Shown in pieces: positions 45,421 through 57,723 of a stretch of 64,000 nucleotides of DNA (position 1 is its first letter; every line of letters starts with the position of its first letter). The DNA is from Nocardia sp. CC227C. Its GTDB lineage: Bacteria; Actinomycetota; Actinomycetes; Mycobacteriales; Mycobacteriaceae. The stretch lies in contig NZ_JASITE010000001.1 in the NCBI RefSeq assembly GCF_030767025.1, positions 248,001 to 312,000 of the forward strand. Direction: 5' to 3'. The position numbers were made by a program, and so were the translations under genes. The notes under the pieces are model-generated. The model was given only the letters and a program-made list of their open reading frames with translations, did no database searches and was not told the origin of the DNA.

Positions 45421-46389
45421 GTGACTGAGACGCCGTCCGGTCGGCACATCGACATCGCCTGGCCCGCACTGGGCATCACCGTCACCGCGGAACTCGACGG
45501 CCGCAATCCGGAATTGGCCGCCGCGCTGTGGGAGGCGCTGCCCTATCGGAGCCTGCAGGGACACGCGCTGGTGGCGGGCGAGCACCTGTACCACGTGGCC
45601 CCCGTGCCCGCGCTGCTGCATCTGCCCGCGTCCACCCGGATCGGGGATCGGCGCGAGGCCCCGGACGGCACCGTATTCTGTTCCGCCCTACAACATCTGG
45701 GCATCAAGTACGGCGCGCTCACCGAACCCATGCCCGCCACCCCGGTGGGCCGGGTCCGGGCGGCGGACATGCCCGCGCTGGCCGCCGCCGGACAGGCAAT
45801 CTGGGAGGCGGTCTACGCGACCAAGCAGACCATTACGGTGGAGGTCCGCCGGGCGGGAACGCCGGGCGGCCACCGCATTCCGCATCTGACCGCCGTCGAC
45901 CCCGAGGCGAACCGCCTCATCCACGACGTGCACGCCGCCACCGAGCAGGCGTGGCTGACCGCGCCGCCGGAACTGGCCGACCTGCACCGAGGCTTGATTC
46001 CGTCCGGCGCCGGAAGCTTCGAAACTGTGCTGCCCACCGTCCTTTTCGTCAATGGCGAGACCCGGCCGCTGGGGTACGCCAGCTACGGCGGGCTGGTCCG
46101 CGGCGCGGTGCAGGGCATGCCGATGGAGTCGCTGCGCCAAATGGCGCGCCTGCTGATCGGCGTCCCGGCCGAATTCCTGGGCTACTGCGGGCTGGAGCGG
46201 CTGTGGGATTTCACCCAGCGCTTCCTGGCCTGCCTGGACCGGCTCGACCGCGACGACTTCCTGGCGGTGGCGAGTCAGATGGCCCTCTACGTCAACTGCC
46301 TGGGCGGCTGGAATCTGCACCTGTACCCCTGGGATACGGGAGACCACCTGCGGCAGCTGCGCCCCGCCCCGGCGGGTCGGCAGTCGTGA
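45421..46389 (+). CDS. Cucumopine synthase-like protein (DUF3830-type cyclophilin-like fold plus helical bundle)
   Basis: The first 130 residues match the cyclophilin-like pattern of DUF3830 and cucumopine synthases: ITVTAELDGRNPELAAALWEALP, SLQGHALVAGEHLYHVAP, then VFCSALQHLGIKYG. The remaining 180 residues are a helical bundle with LATPPELADLHRGLIP-type helices and a Trp-rich end (GGWNLHLYPWD). In Agrobacterium, cucumopine synthase performs a Pictet-Spengler-type condensation of histidine with 2-oxoglutarate. That reaction is a hypothesis here. The assignment rests on pattern memory. The stop overlaps the next start (GTGA), so it is coupled to an amine/amino acid oxidase. Confidence 0.55.
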   Translation: MTETPSGRHIDIAWPALGITVTAELDGRNPELAAALWEALPYRSLQGHALVAGEHLYHVAPVPALLHLPASTRIGDRREAPDGTVFCSALQHLGIKYGALTEPMPATPVGRVRAADMPALAAAGQAIWEAVYATKQTITVEVRRAGTPGGHRIPHLTAVDPEANRLIHDVHAATEQAWLTAPPELADLHRGLIPSGAGSFETVLPTVLFVNGETRPLGYASYGGLVRGAVQGMPMESLRQMARLLIGVPAEFLGYCGLERLWDFTQRFLACLDRLDRDDFLAVASQMALYVNCLGGWNLHLYPWDTGDHLRQLRPAPAGRQS

Positions 46390-47498
46390 GCGGGCTGCCC
46401 GAGCGCGCCGATGTGCTCGTCATCGGCGGCGGCGTCGTCGGCGTCGCCGCGGCGGACCGGCTCGCTGCGGCAGGTGTCGGAACCGTGCTGCTGGAACGCG
46501 GCGCGCTCGGATCGGGTGCGTCGGGGAGCACGGCGGGCGTGCTGCGGACCTATTTCCCCGGCAATGACCTGATCAGCGGTATGGCCGTGCGCAGCCTGGT
46601 GGCCTACCACGAGTTCGCCGCGCGCACCGGAACCGACCTCGGCCTGCGGCAGACCGGGTTCCTGGTGCTGTTCACCGAGGCTGACCAGGTGGCGGACTTC
46701 CGCCGTACGCACGCCGCACAGCGGGCCGCCGGGGTACGCGTCGAACTCGTGACCGCGGCCGAGGCGGCGCGACTCAATCCGCTCGTCGATCCGCGCACCG
46801 TGCTGGCCGCCGCCTGGTCACCCGACGCCTATGCCTGCGATCCGGCGGCCATCGTGCGCGGCTACGCCGGGGCCGCCGAGCGGGCGGGCGCACTGCTGCG
46901 TACGGATACCCCGGTCACCGGCATCGATCCCGACGGCCGGGTGCATACGCCCGCGGGCAGCATCCGCGCCGACACCCTGGTCTGCGCGGCGGGCCCCTGG
47001 GCGGGCCCGGTCGCCGCCATGGCCGGGGTGTCGTTGCCGGTGACCACCTATCCGGTCGAACTGCTGCTCACCGCCGCATCCGCCGGAATCACCACGCTGC
47101 CCATGACCTTGCACCCGTCCGGCCTGCGCATCCGCGGGTGGGGCGACCGCGTACTCGTCGGCATGGGCCGCCCCGAGCCGGGCGAGACCCGGGAGCGGTG
47201 GCTGGACCGGGTGGCCCGCCGACTCGCCGCCACCTTCCCCGCACTCGCCGGGAACCGCCTGGAACCGGGGTGGAGCGGCGATCTCGATGTCAGCCCGGAC
47301 GGTATGGCCTGCATCGGTATGACCCGTACCGACCGCGAGCCCGCCCGCCCCGTCGTCTACGCGGCCGGTTTCTCCGGCCAGGGCCTGTGCCAGGCACCCG
47401 CCGCCGCGGAGATCGTCCGCGATCTCGTACTCGGCGAAGAGCCCTGGACCGACCCGGCCGCGTTCGCCGCTGCCCGCGGCGTTCACTCCGCTGGTTGA
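46386..47498 (+). CDS. FAD-dependent amine/D-amino acid oxidase (DadA family)
   Basis: A 370-residue flavoprotein. The N-terminal Rossmann motif is VLVIGGGVVGVAAADRLAAAG with LLERGALGSGASGSTAG. A substrate domain follows, and the FAD-binding end is SPDGMACIGMTRTD, VVYAAGFSGQGLCQAPAAAE. This is the glycine/sarcosine/D-amino acid oxidase fold, which oxidises C-N bonds. Coupled to the cucumopine synthase-like gene, it could oxidise that enzyme's cyclic secondary amine or an amino acid precursor (inference). Confidence 0.85.
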   Translation: MSGLPERADVLVIGGGVVGVAAADRLAAAGVGTVLLERGALGSGASGSTAGVLRTYFPGNDLISGMAVRSLVAYHEFAARTGTDLGLRQTGFLVLFTEADQVADFRRTHAAQRAAGVRVELVTAAEAARLNPLVDPRTVLAAAWSPDAYACDPAAIVRGYAGAAERAGALLRTDTPVTGIDPDGRVHTPAGSIRADTLVCAAGPWAGPVAAMAGVSLPVTTYPVELLLTAASAGITTLPMTLHPSGLRIRGWGDRVLVGMGRPEPGETRERWLDRVARRLAATFPALAGNRLEPGWSGDLDVSPDGMACIGMTRTDREPARPVVYAAGFSGQGLCQAPAAAEIVRDLVLGEEPWTDPAAFAAARGVHSAG

Positions 47499-47589
47499 AC
47501 CGCCGCACACCCGCGGCCGGGTCGCCGCCTCCCGCGGCACGACAGCCGTCGCGGCCCGCCGCGACCGAACAGCACAGAAGGTAGCTGCC

Positions 47590-49374
47590 ATGATTGTCTT
47601 GGGGTGCAATGGATTCACCCGCGTCTCGGAGGTCTTCGCCGAGCGTTTCGGCGCGGTCGGCACCGATAAGCACTATCTGCTCGGCCACGATGCCGGCGCC
47701 GCCCTGCTGGTGGACGGCGAGGTGGTCGCGGCCGTCGAGGAAGAACGGTTCAACCGGGAGAAGAAGACCACCGACTTCCCGATCAACGCGGTGACCTGGT
47801 GCCTGGAACAGGCGGGCGTGCGGTTCGCCGATGTCGACCGGATCGCGGTACCGTTCGACTTCTCGCCGCGGGTCCTCGACGAGATGCTGTCGGGCATCGT
47901 GGCCGCGCCGCTGACACCGACGGCGAAACTGGACCTGCTGGCCGATATCGGCGCGCTGTACACCGAGGTCGTCAGCCACGAGGCGGTCGCCGCGGATTTC
48001 GCCGCCCGCACCGGCTACACCCCCGCACCGGAACAGCTGGTCTTCGTCCCGCACCACCTCGCGCACGCCATGACCGGGTACTACGTGGCGGGTATGCGCG
48101 ATACCGCCTTCCTCATCAGCGACGGCCGCGCCGAAGTGCTGTCGACGCTGATGGGGGAGATCCGCGGTGGCCGCGTCCACCTCTTCGACGAGACCGCGAT
48201 CGGCGCGGAGTATTCGATGGGCATTCTGTTCAGCGCGATAACGCGCTTCCTCGGATTCGTGCCCAACAATGACGAATACAAGGTGATGGGCCTGTCCGGC
48301 TATGCCCGGCCCCCGGTGCCGAATCCATTTCTCACCGAATTCGTCGCATTGCACGCCGACGGGCGCTACACCTTCGCCCGGCCGCTCGAGACGGATAATC
48401 CGCGCGGCCTCGATCCGCTGTTCGAGCAGTACTTCGGTCCCTTCGAGGACACCCTCGAATACCAGGCCCGGGTGGCCGCCGCCGCGCAGGAGATGCTGGG
48501 CGTCGTCACCGCCCATCAGGTGCGCGCGCTGGAGGCCAAGACCGACCTGGACCACCTGCTGTTCGAGGGCGGCGTGGCATTGAACTGCCTCAACAACACG
48601 CCGCTGTTCGAGGGTTCGCGATTCACCGATATGGCCGTGAGCTTCGGCGCCAGCGATACCGGCGTCGTCATCGGGGCCGCCGTGCACACCTGGCTCCGGC
48701 ACGGTGCGCCGGGCGCCGGGCGCGCCGCGCCATCCGTAACCCCGTATCTGGGACCGGAATTCGGTGACGGGGCGATCGAATCGGCGCTGCGGGAGTTCGG
48801 CGACCGGGTGACCTGGACCCGCCTCGACGACGGGGAGATCGTCGACCAGGTGGCGAAGCTGCTCACCGAGAAGGTCGTCATCGGCTGGTTCGAGGGCAGG
48901 CTCGAACACGGCCCGCGCGCCCTGGGGCATCGCAGCATCCTCGCCAATCCGCGGTTCCCGGATATCAAGGACGTCATCAACACCCGGGTCAAACATCGCG
49001 AACCGTTCCGGCCGTTCGCGCCGATCGTGCTGGAGTCGGACGCGCCCGCGATCTTCGAGATGGGGCGCAAGACCCGTTCGCCCTACATGACTTTCGTCTT
49101 CGGCGTGCGACCGGAGTTCCGCGACCTGATCCCCGGGGCGACCCATGTGGACGGCACCTCGCGGGTGCAGACCATCACCGAGCGCGATACGCCGCGACTG
49201 GCGGCGCTGCTGCGCCGGTTCACCGCCCTGACCGACGTGCCGTGCCTGATCAACACGTCGTTCAATGTGGCGGGTGAGCCGATCGTCTGCTCTCCGGCCG
49301 ACGCGCTGAACTGCTTCCTGGGCACGGAGATCGACTACCTGGTGCTCGGCAACCACCTCGTCACGAAGGTATGA
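47590..49374 (+). CDS. O-carbamoyltransferase (NodU/CmcH/TobZ family)
   Basis: A 594-residue, full-length member. The N-terminal Kae1-like domain carries the metal site (HHLAHAMTGYY) and LLGHDAGAALLVDGEVVAAVEEERF. The C-terminal YrdC-like part has EGRLEHGPRALGHRSIL, KHREPFRPFAP and NTSFNVAGEPIVCSP. These enzymes use carbamoyl phosphate and ATP to form carbamoyl adenylate and pass the carbamoyl group to a hydroxyl of a natural product or sugar. Its presence is strong evidence for a decorated small molecule. It has a GAAGG site, 91 bases after the oxidase gene, and overlaps the next gene by ATGA. Confidence 0.92.
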   Translation: MIVLGCNGFTRVSEVFAERFGAVGTDKHYLLGHDAGAALLVDGEVVAAVEEERFNREKKTTDFPINAVTWCLEQAGVRFADVDRIAVPFDFSPRVLDEMLSGIVAAPLTPTAKLDLLADIGALYTEVVSHEAVAADFAARTGYTPAPEQLVFVPHHLAHAMTGYYVAGMRDTAFLISDGRAEVLSTLMGEIRGGRVHLFDETAIGAEYSMGILFSAITRFLGFVPNNDEYKVMGLSGYARPPVPNPFLTEFVALHADGRYTFARPLETDNPRGLDPLFEQYFGPFEDTLEYQARVAAAAQEMLGVVTAHQVRALEAKTDLDHLLFEGGVALNCLNNTPLFEGSRFTDMAVSFGASDTGVVIGAAVHTWLRHGAPGAGRAAPSVTPYLGPEFGDGAIESALREFGDRVTWTRLDDGEIVDQVAKLLTEKVVIGWFEGRLEHGPRALGHRSILANPRFPDIKDVINTRVKHREPFRPFAPIVLESDAPAIFEMGRKTRSPYMTFVFGVRPEFRDLIPGATHVDGTSRVQTITERDTPRLAALLRRFTALTDVPCLINTSFNVAGEPIVCSPADALNCFLGTEIDYLVLGNHLVTKV

Positions 49375-50006
49375 GCGTCGAATCCGGTGCGGCCACCACC
49401 CTGCTGCTGCTCCGGCACGGCGAGACGGCGCTGACACCGCAGCGGCGCTTCTCGGGCAGCGGCGCCGATCCGGCGCTGTCGGATGCCGGGCGGCGGCAGG
49501 CCGAGGCCGTCGCCCGGTCGCTCGCGGCGCGCGAGCCCGTGCACGCGGTGGTGTCCTCACCGCTGCGGCGCTGCCTGGAGACCGCCGAGGTGCTGGCGCG
49601 GCGGCTGGACCGGCGAGTGCTGGTCGAGCCGGAGCTGCGGGAGGCGGATTTCGGGGCTTGGGAGGGGTTGACCCTCGCCGAGGTGCGCGCGAAGCATCCC
49701 GACGAGCTGGCGGCGTGGCTGGCCTCGCCGACGGCGGTACCGGGCCGTACGGGCGAGACCCTGGCCGCGGTGGCCGAGCGGGTCCGCTCGGCACGCGACA
49801 CGCTGCTCGCCCGGTACCCGGGGCGGACCGTCCTGGTCGTGTCGCACGTCGCGCCGCTGCGCACCCTGATCCGGCTGGCGCTGGGCGCGCCGCCCGCGTC
49901 GCTGTTCCGCATGGAACTCGCGGCGGCGTCGCTGTCGGCGGTGGCCTATTACCGGAACGGGAATGCGTCGGTGCAATTGCTGAACGACACATCCCACCTC
50001 CGGTGA
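49371..50006 (+). CDS. Histidine phosphatase family protein
   Basis: A 211-residue phosphoglycerate-mutase-like phosphatase. LLLRHGETALTPQRRFSG holds the phospho-accepting His, SPLRRCLETAEVLA the second Arg, EADFGAWEG the acid, and VSHVAPLRTLI the second His. Relatives include CobC (alpha-ribazole phosphatase) and sugar or nucleotide phosphatases. Translational coupling to the carbamoyltransferase suggests that it removes a phosphate from an intermediate of the same pathway. Confidence 0.87.
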   Translation: MSVESGAATTLLLLRHGETALTPQRRFSGSGADPALSDAGRRQAEAVARSLAAREPVHAVVSSPLRRCLETAEVLARRLDRRVLVEPELREADFGAWEGLTLAEVRAKHPDELAAWLASPTAVPGRTGETLAAVAERVRSARDTLLARYPGRTVLVVSHVAPLRTLIRLALGAPPASLFRMELAAASLSAVAYYRNGNASVQLLNDTSHLR

Positions 50007-50089
50007 ACGCAACGACGAGTTTACCGTGAGAAACATTGTCGCCATATCCATTTGTGCGATCCATCGACGCGGACGGACATCGGCGGCGG

Positions 50090-50112
50090 GTCTGTCGGAG
50101 ATTCCTACAGAC
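50090..50112. promoter_or_regulatory. Inverted repeat upstream of the xdh promoter
   Basis: GTCTGT and ACAGAC, 11 bases apart, 25 bases upstream of the -35 box. Possible activator or repressor site. Confidence 0.35.
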
Positions 50113-50136
50113 TGTGACGGGCCTTACTCGATCGGC

Positions 50137-50166
50137 TTGACCCGGAGGCCCGGCGCAACGTAGTTT
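50137..50166 (+). promoter_or_regulatory. Promoter of the molybdenum hydroxylase operon
   Basis: TTGACC and TAGTTT with an 18-base spacer, the best sigma-70-type promoter in the window. The sequence after the -10 (TAGTTTCAAGC) matches TAGCTTCAAGC at 44839-44849 before the SRPBCC gene, so the two operons share promoter sequence. Confidence 0.6.
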
Positions 50167-50208
50167 CAAGCGCACCGACTCGTGAGCAGTGAAAGGAGGC
50201 GACGTCGG

Positions 50209-50286
50209 ATGTCCACCATCTCCGATCTGCGCCGCCTCGCTCACCGGACCGTCTGGGTCCCGGGTCGCGTCGCGCACGGCTGCTGA
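50209..50286 (+). CDS. 25-residue leader or small protein before xdhA
   Basis: An ATG behind a strong AAAGGAGG site opens a short basic frame (starting MSTISDLRRLAHRTVW) that ends in His-Gly-Cys-stop. It sits 40 bases after the promoter and about 190 bases before the next gene. A regulatory leader peptide is the simplest reading. The C-terminal Cys is reminiscent of the short Arg/Cys leader peptides of actinobacterial sulfur genes. Confidence 0.45.
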   Translation: MSTISDLRRLAHRTVWVPGRVAHGC

Positions 50287-50472
50287 GCAGCCCGCTTTCC
50301 GGCGTGCCCGCATGTGGCCCCGGCTTCTTTCCGATCTTCTGTCATCGCCCGCGGCGGGTCGCCGCGTGTGGATTCGCGCTCCGGGTTCGCGAGCGGCGTC
50401 ACCGAAACAGAAAGCTCCTGAAATGGCGACTAGGATATTCATATCGACCATGCACCGAAATGAGGTAGTGCC

Positions 50473-51986
50473 ATGGTAGAGGCGCGGATCACGGTCAACG
50501 GGAAGTCCACGCCGATTTCCCCGGCCGCACCCCATACGACGGTTCTGGATTTCCTGCGTGAGCGCGGCTTCACCGGGAGCAAGGAAGGCTGCGCCGAGGG
50601 CGAATGCGGCGCGTGTTCGATTATGGTGGCCCGACCCGGCGTCGAACAGCCCACCGACTGGGTCGCGGTCAATGCCTGCCTGGTCCCGGTCGCCGCCCTG
50701 GACGGTCAGGAGATCGTCACCGCCGAGGGGCTCGGCACCCTCGACGCGACCGGAGCGCCGACCGAGCTGCACCCGGTGCAGCGGGAGATGGCGGTGCGGG
50801 GCGGCTCGCAGTGCGGTTACTGCACGCCCGGATTCATCTGCAGCATGGCCTCGGAGTATTACCGTCCCGGCCGCTGCCCGTCCGCCGTCGGCGAGGATTC
50901 GGCCGTCGTCGATTCGGCCGCCGTCGCGGATTCCGCCGCCGCACCACCGCACTCGCACGACGGTGAGCACGGCCCCAATGGTTTCGATCTGCACGCGCTG
51001 AGCGGAAACCTCTGCCGCTGCACCGGATACCGGCCCATCCGCGACGCCGCGTACGCGCTCGGCGCACCGGATGCCGACGATCCGTTCGCGCGCCGCCGGG
51101 AACAGGCCGCGCCCGCCCCGGTCGCCACCGAGTACACCCGGGACGGACGCACCTTCCGCCGACCGGCGAGCCTGGCCGACGCGGTGGCACTGCTGCGGGA
51201 GCGGCCCGACGCGGTCCTGGTCGCCGGTAGCACCGACTGGGGCGTGGAGGTGAATATCCGGGCGCGGCGCGCGGAGTACGCCATCGCCATCGACCGCCTC
51301 CCCGAATTGCGGGAGCTGCGCATCGCACCCGGGCACATCGAGATCGGGGCGGCGGTGCCGCTCACCGAGATCGAACGCCGCCTGGACGGTGGGGTGCCGT
51401 TGCTGTCGGAGCTGTTCCCGCAGTTCGCCTCCCGGCTCATCCGCAACAATGCCACCCTCGGCGGCAATCTGGGCACCGGTTCCCCCATCGGCGACAGCCC
51501 GCCCGCCCTGCTGGCGCTCGGCGCGTCGGTGCTGCTCGCCTCCGCCGACGGGGAGCGGGAGGTCGACCTGGCCGACTACTTCACCGGATACCGGCAGAGC
51601 CTGCGGCGACCGGACGAACTCATCCGGGCCGTGCGCATCCCGCTGCCGCTGGCTCCGGTCGCCGCATTCCACAAGATCGCCAAGCGTCGGTTCGACGACA
51701 TCTCCAGCGTGGCGGTCGCTTTCGCGCTCGACATCGAGGACGGGACGGTCCGCGCGGCGCGCATCGGCCTGGGCGGCGTTGCCGCCACCCCGATCCGCGC
51801 CCGCGACACCGAGGCGGCCCTGATCGGGCAGCCCTGGTCGACCGACACCGTGGAGCGGGCCGCCCGCCTGCTCCAGGCCGAGGGCACACCCATGAGCGAT
51901 CACCGCGCCAGTGCCGAGTACCGCGCCGCGATGCTCGGCCAGAGCCTGCGGAAGCTGTACGCGCAAACCACCGAGGCGGTGCTGTC

Positions 51987-51990
<4 letters not shown>
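50473..51990 (+). CDS. xdhA: Molybdenum hydroxylase FeS/FAD subunit (XdhA-like)
   Basis: A 505-residue fusion of two redox modules. Residues 1-200 carry two [2Fe-2S] clusters: plant-type CAEGECGACSIMV and the helical pair QCGYCTPGFICSMAS with CRCTGYRPI. Residues about 215-505 are the FAD domain (AGSTDWGVEVNI, IRNNATLGGNLGTGSPIGDSPPALLALG). In XDH these pass electrons from the Mo site to NAD. Inside the second cluster domain is an Ala/Ser/Asp-rich insert of about 35 residues. The ATG has a TGAGGTAG site, and the gene overlaps the next by four bases (ATGA). Confidence 0.9.
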
Positions 51991-54575
<2,585 letters not shown>

Positions 54576-54576
54576 G

Positions 54577-55407
<831 letters not shown>

Positions 55408-55505
55408 AAAGATCTGCGAAACAACAGTTTTGACGCGTACCGTAGGAATGGTCTCAGGGCGCCGGGACGACTCGCAGGGGAAGCCGATCCGGAAAGGGGG
55501 ACTCG

Positions 55506-55685
55506 GTGCAAGACGCGGAGCGATCGCGAATACTGCTGCCTACCATCCAAGTGCGCTGGTCGCCGGAACAGGCGGCGTTCGTGGCATGGTCCGAACAATG
55601 CCCGGAATTGACCTACAGTGACCCGGCGTCGTCATTGGTGGCGCTGGACGGACTGATCGGCGCGGCGACCGATACCGGTATGTGA
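55506..55685 (+). CDS. Small HicB-like protein (59 residues)
   Basis: A GTG behind GGAAAGGGG opens a 59-residue frame with a beta-hairpin and helix like the HicB antitoxin half: IQVRWSPEQAAFVAWSEQC then PASSLVALDGLIGAA. No HicA partner is adjacent and there is no DNA-binding domain. The assignment is tentative. Confidence 0.5.
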   Translation: MQDAERSRILLPTIQVRWSPEQAAFVAWSEQCPELTYSDPASSLVALDGLIGAATDTGM

Positions 55686-55818
55686 GTGGTCGACCTGCGG
55701 TGCGCCGGGTTATGACACGCACAGGTCGGAGAGGTGCGCGACCCAACTCGTAGGCCAGGGGTGGGCTTCCGACGGTGCGGCGGTCCGCTGAACGTACGGT
55801 CGCCGTCCGCGTTCGCGG

Positions 55819-56103
55819 CTATTTTCCGGCGCAGAAGTCGTCCCATTCGGTGACTCGGATGACCGGGCCCGCGCCGGCGGCGTTCTCGCCGCGGCCGGTG
55901 GAAGTCGCTGCGAAGGCTATGCCGCGCACGCATACGCGCGCGATATTCGGGAAGCTGTCGGTATTGCGGAAGATCTCGACGTAGTCCACATCGTGGATGG
56001 CGTCCGGCGGGCCACTCCGGTCGCCGAGTTCCTCCTTGCCGCAACCGGTCAGGGCGAGCAGCAGCGCGGCGGACAGACAACCGATGGTCAGGCGGGGCAG
56101 CAT
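55819..56103 (-). CDS. Small lipoprotein (94 residues)
   Basis: The signal peptide (MLPRLTIGCLSAALLLALTGC) ends in a clear lipobox, LTGC. The mature 74 residues contain two further cysteines (ARVCVRG and DDFCAGK) that could form a disulfide. There is no known family. The ATG at 56103 is chosen because it gives a normal signal-peptide length. Confidence 0.68.
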   Translation of the reverse strand: MLPRLTIGCLSAALLLALTGCGKEELGDRSGPPDAIHDVDYVEIFRNTDSFPNIARVCVRGIAFAATSTGRGENAAGAGPVIRVTEWDDFCAGK

Positions 56104-56186
56104 GATGCTCAGCCTGCTGCGTACCGGTCGTGCAGTCAATAGCGATCTGTTCGGACAGGGCCGAAATGTCCAGGGGGAGATGCGAT

Positions 56187-56226
56187 CTGCCCGCCCCGTG
56201 CCCCGCATCCGACACGGGGCGGGCAG
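56187..56226 (-). terminator. Terminator after the 22-residue peptide gene
   Basis: A perfect 14-bp stem, CTGCCCGCCCCGTG with its complement, and a 12-base loop, 49 bases after the peptide's stop. Confidence 0.8.
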
Positions 56227-56274
56227 TCACGTCCTATCGGACTCGGTCAGCGCGGGGTGCGGGCCCGCGCTGCC

Positions 56275-56343
56275 TCACAGGCCGCCGAGCAGCAAATGCA
56301 GCAGGCTACCAACGATGTCTATCAGACCGGCGAGCAATCCCAT
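56275..56343 (-). CDS. 22-residue amphipathic peptide, modulin-like
   Basis: A strong GAAGGAGAG site six bases before ATG, a 22-residue frame and a strong downstream terminator mark a real tiny gene. The peptide starts MGLLAGLIDIVGSL and continues with Leu-rich turns to LLGGL. It is amphipathic or membrane-inserting, with a single acidic residue. The spacing MG-LL-AG-LI is like that of staphylococcal PSM-alpha peptides (MGIIAGI), though the charge differs. A long AT-rich upstream region suggests regulated expression. Function unknown. Confidence 0.6.
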   Translation of the reverse strand: MGLLAGLIDIVGSLLHLLLGGL

Positions 56344-56654
56344 TGTTCTCTCCTTCGATCTCCGCTGTGCGAAAGGGATATCCCCTGTCGCCGGATAGCA
56401 GCCTAATCAATGGGATATTTCCAGATGGTAACTCTTTGTCACGCCTGAGTTTCCTTGTAGGGCAATAGTTTCAGGGTTTCGGATGCATTAATTAGCCGCG
56501 TTTCGATGCGATTTAATCAATGGTGTCGGACAGGTCGTGAACCGTTGGCGCACGCATCGCCGGCGACGGAGGTCCGGCCCTGCCCACGGGCCCGCGATCG
56601 CGTCGGGGGTGGTTCGCGTGACGGCGTGATGAACCGTCGTGGAACACTGTGTGA
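56344..56654. other. AT-rich divergent regulatory region
   Basis: This gap between the 22-residue peptide gene and the PAP2 gene is AT-rich for this genome at 56400-56520 (for example GCATTAATTAGC). I see promoter-like TAGGCT on the minus strand near 56405 but no further gene. Confidence 0.5.
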
Positions 56655-57635
56655 ATGGCGGGGTTGTGGACCGAATCCTCTCAGACGACAGCCGACGACG
56701 CTCCCGGCGCTCCACCGGGGCGGCCCACCTTGCGGGCCGTGGTGCGGTACACGTACCTGGCGGCCTTGGCCGTCACGGTGCTGACCGGGGGACTGCCGTC
56801 CGGGCGGCTGGTGGAAGCGGCCTGGATTCTGACCGGGGTGGTGGCGTTCACCATCGACCGGCCGGTGCGTGACCACCTGCGGGTGCTGGTGGACTGGCTG
56901 CCCCTGATCGGCGCGCTGGTGGTGTACGACGTCACCCGCGATCTCGCCGATACGCTCGGCATGCCGCTGCGGATGGGGGAACTGGTCGCGGCGGAGCGGG
57001 CACTGTTCGGGGGAGTGCTGCCGACGGTCTGGTTGCAGGAGCAGCTGGCCTCCGACGGCGAACCGTGGTGGACGCCGATCATCGGCGTCGTCTACACCAC
57101 GCATTTCATCGTGCCGTGGGCGGTGGCCGCCATCTTCTACGTGTACTCGCGACCGCTGTGGGCACGGTACATGCGCCGCATCCTCCTCCTGTCCTACCTG
57201 GCGCTGCTGACCTACATCCTGGTGCCCGCCGCCCCGCCCTGGTACGCCAGCCGCGAAGGCGCCATCGCCGAGGAGGTCCGCCGCATCTCCGGCTTCGGCC
57301 TCGGACTGGTGCCGTCGGACACCAGCGCCGGCTGGCTCGAACAGCACGGCAACTACGTCGCCGCGCTGCCCTCGCTGCACACCGCCTTCGCCGTGCTGGT
57401 GACCGTGACGCTGTGGCCGCTGCTGACCTCGTGGTGGTTGCGCGTCCCCCTCGCGATCTTCCCCGCGGCCATGTCCTTCACCCTGGTCTACGGCGGCGAG
57501 CACTATGTCGTCGACGTTCTGCTCGGCTTCGCCTACGTCGGCCTCACCGCCCTGCTGGCCGGACTCTGGGAGCGCCGCACTCGACTGCGCCGGCGCGAAC
57601 CGGCCGCCGAGACTCCCGAACTCGTGCGCCACTAG
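56655..57635 (+). CDS. PAP2-family membrane enzyme (Aur1/inositolphosphotransferase-like)
   Basis: A 326-residue protein with six or more membrane spans and the PAP2 signatures: PSLHTAFAVLV with the phosphate-site His, and YGGEHYVVDVLLG with the nucleophile His. The Arg/Lys of the first signature is not obvious. The layout is that of PAP2_3 (aureobasidin-resistance-type) proteins, which act as lipid phosphatases or phospholipid headgroup transferases. The active site should face outward. Confidence 0.82.
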   Translation: MAGLWTESSQTTADDAPGAPPGRPTLRAVVRYTYLAALAVTVLTGGLPSGRLVEAAWILTGVVAFTIDRPVRDHLRVLVDWLPLIGALVVYDVTRDLADTLGMPLRMGELVAAERALFGGVLPTVWLQEQLASDGEPWWTPIIGVVYTTHFIVPWAVAAIFYVYSRPLWARYMRRILLLSYLALLTYILVPAAPPWYASREGAIAEEVRRISGFGLGLVPSDTSAGWLEQHGNYVAALPSLHTAFAVLVTVTLWPLLTSWWLRVPLAIFPAAMSFTLVYGGEHYVVDVLLGFAYVGLTALLAGLWERRTRLRRREPAAETPELVRH

Positions 57636-57711
57636 GGCGTATCCGCATCCCTCGCGCGGGGGACGGGCGAAACCGCCCGCGGGAGGGATGTGGTCGCACA
57701 GGGTGCGCGCC

Positions 57712-57717
57712 TAGCGT
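57712..57717 (+). promoter_or_regulatory. -10 element of a leaderless promoter, ABC operon
   Basis: TAGCGT lies six bases before the ATG at 57724. Confidence 0.45.
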
Positions 57718-57723
57718 CGAAGC

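Noticed and set aside
47290..51966. Very long open frame on the minus strand (over 1500 codons)
   Set aside because: It is a shadow of the carbamoyltransferase, phosphatase and xdhA genes in GC-rich DNA. The translation is Arg/Gly/Pro-rich without motifs.
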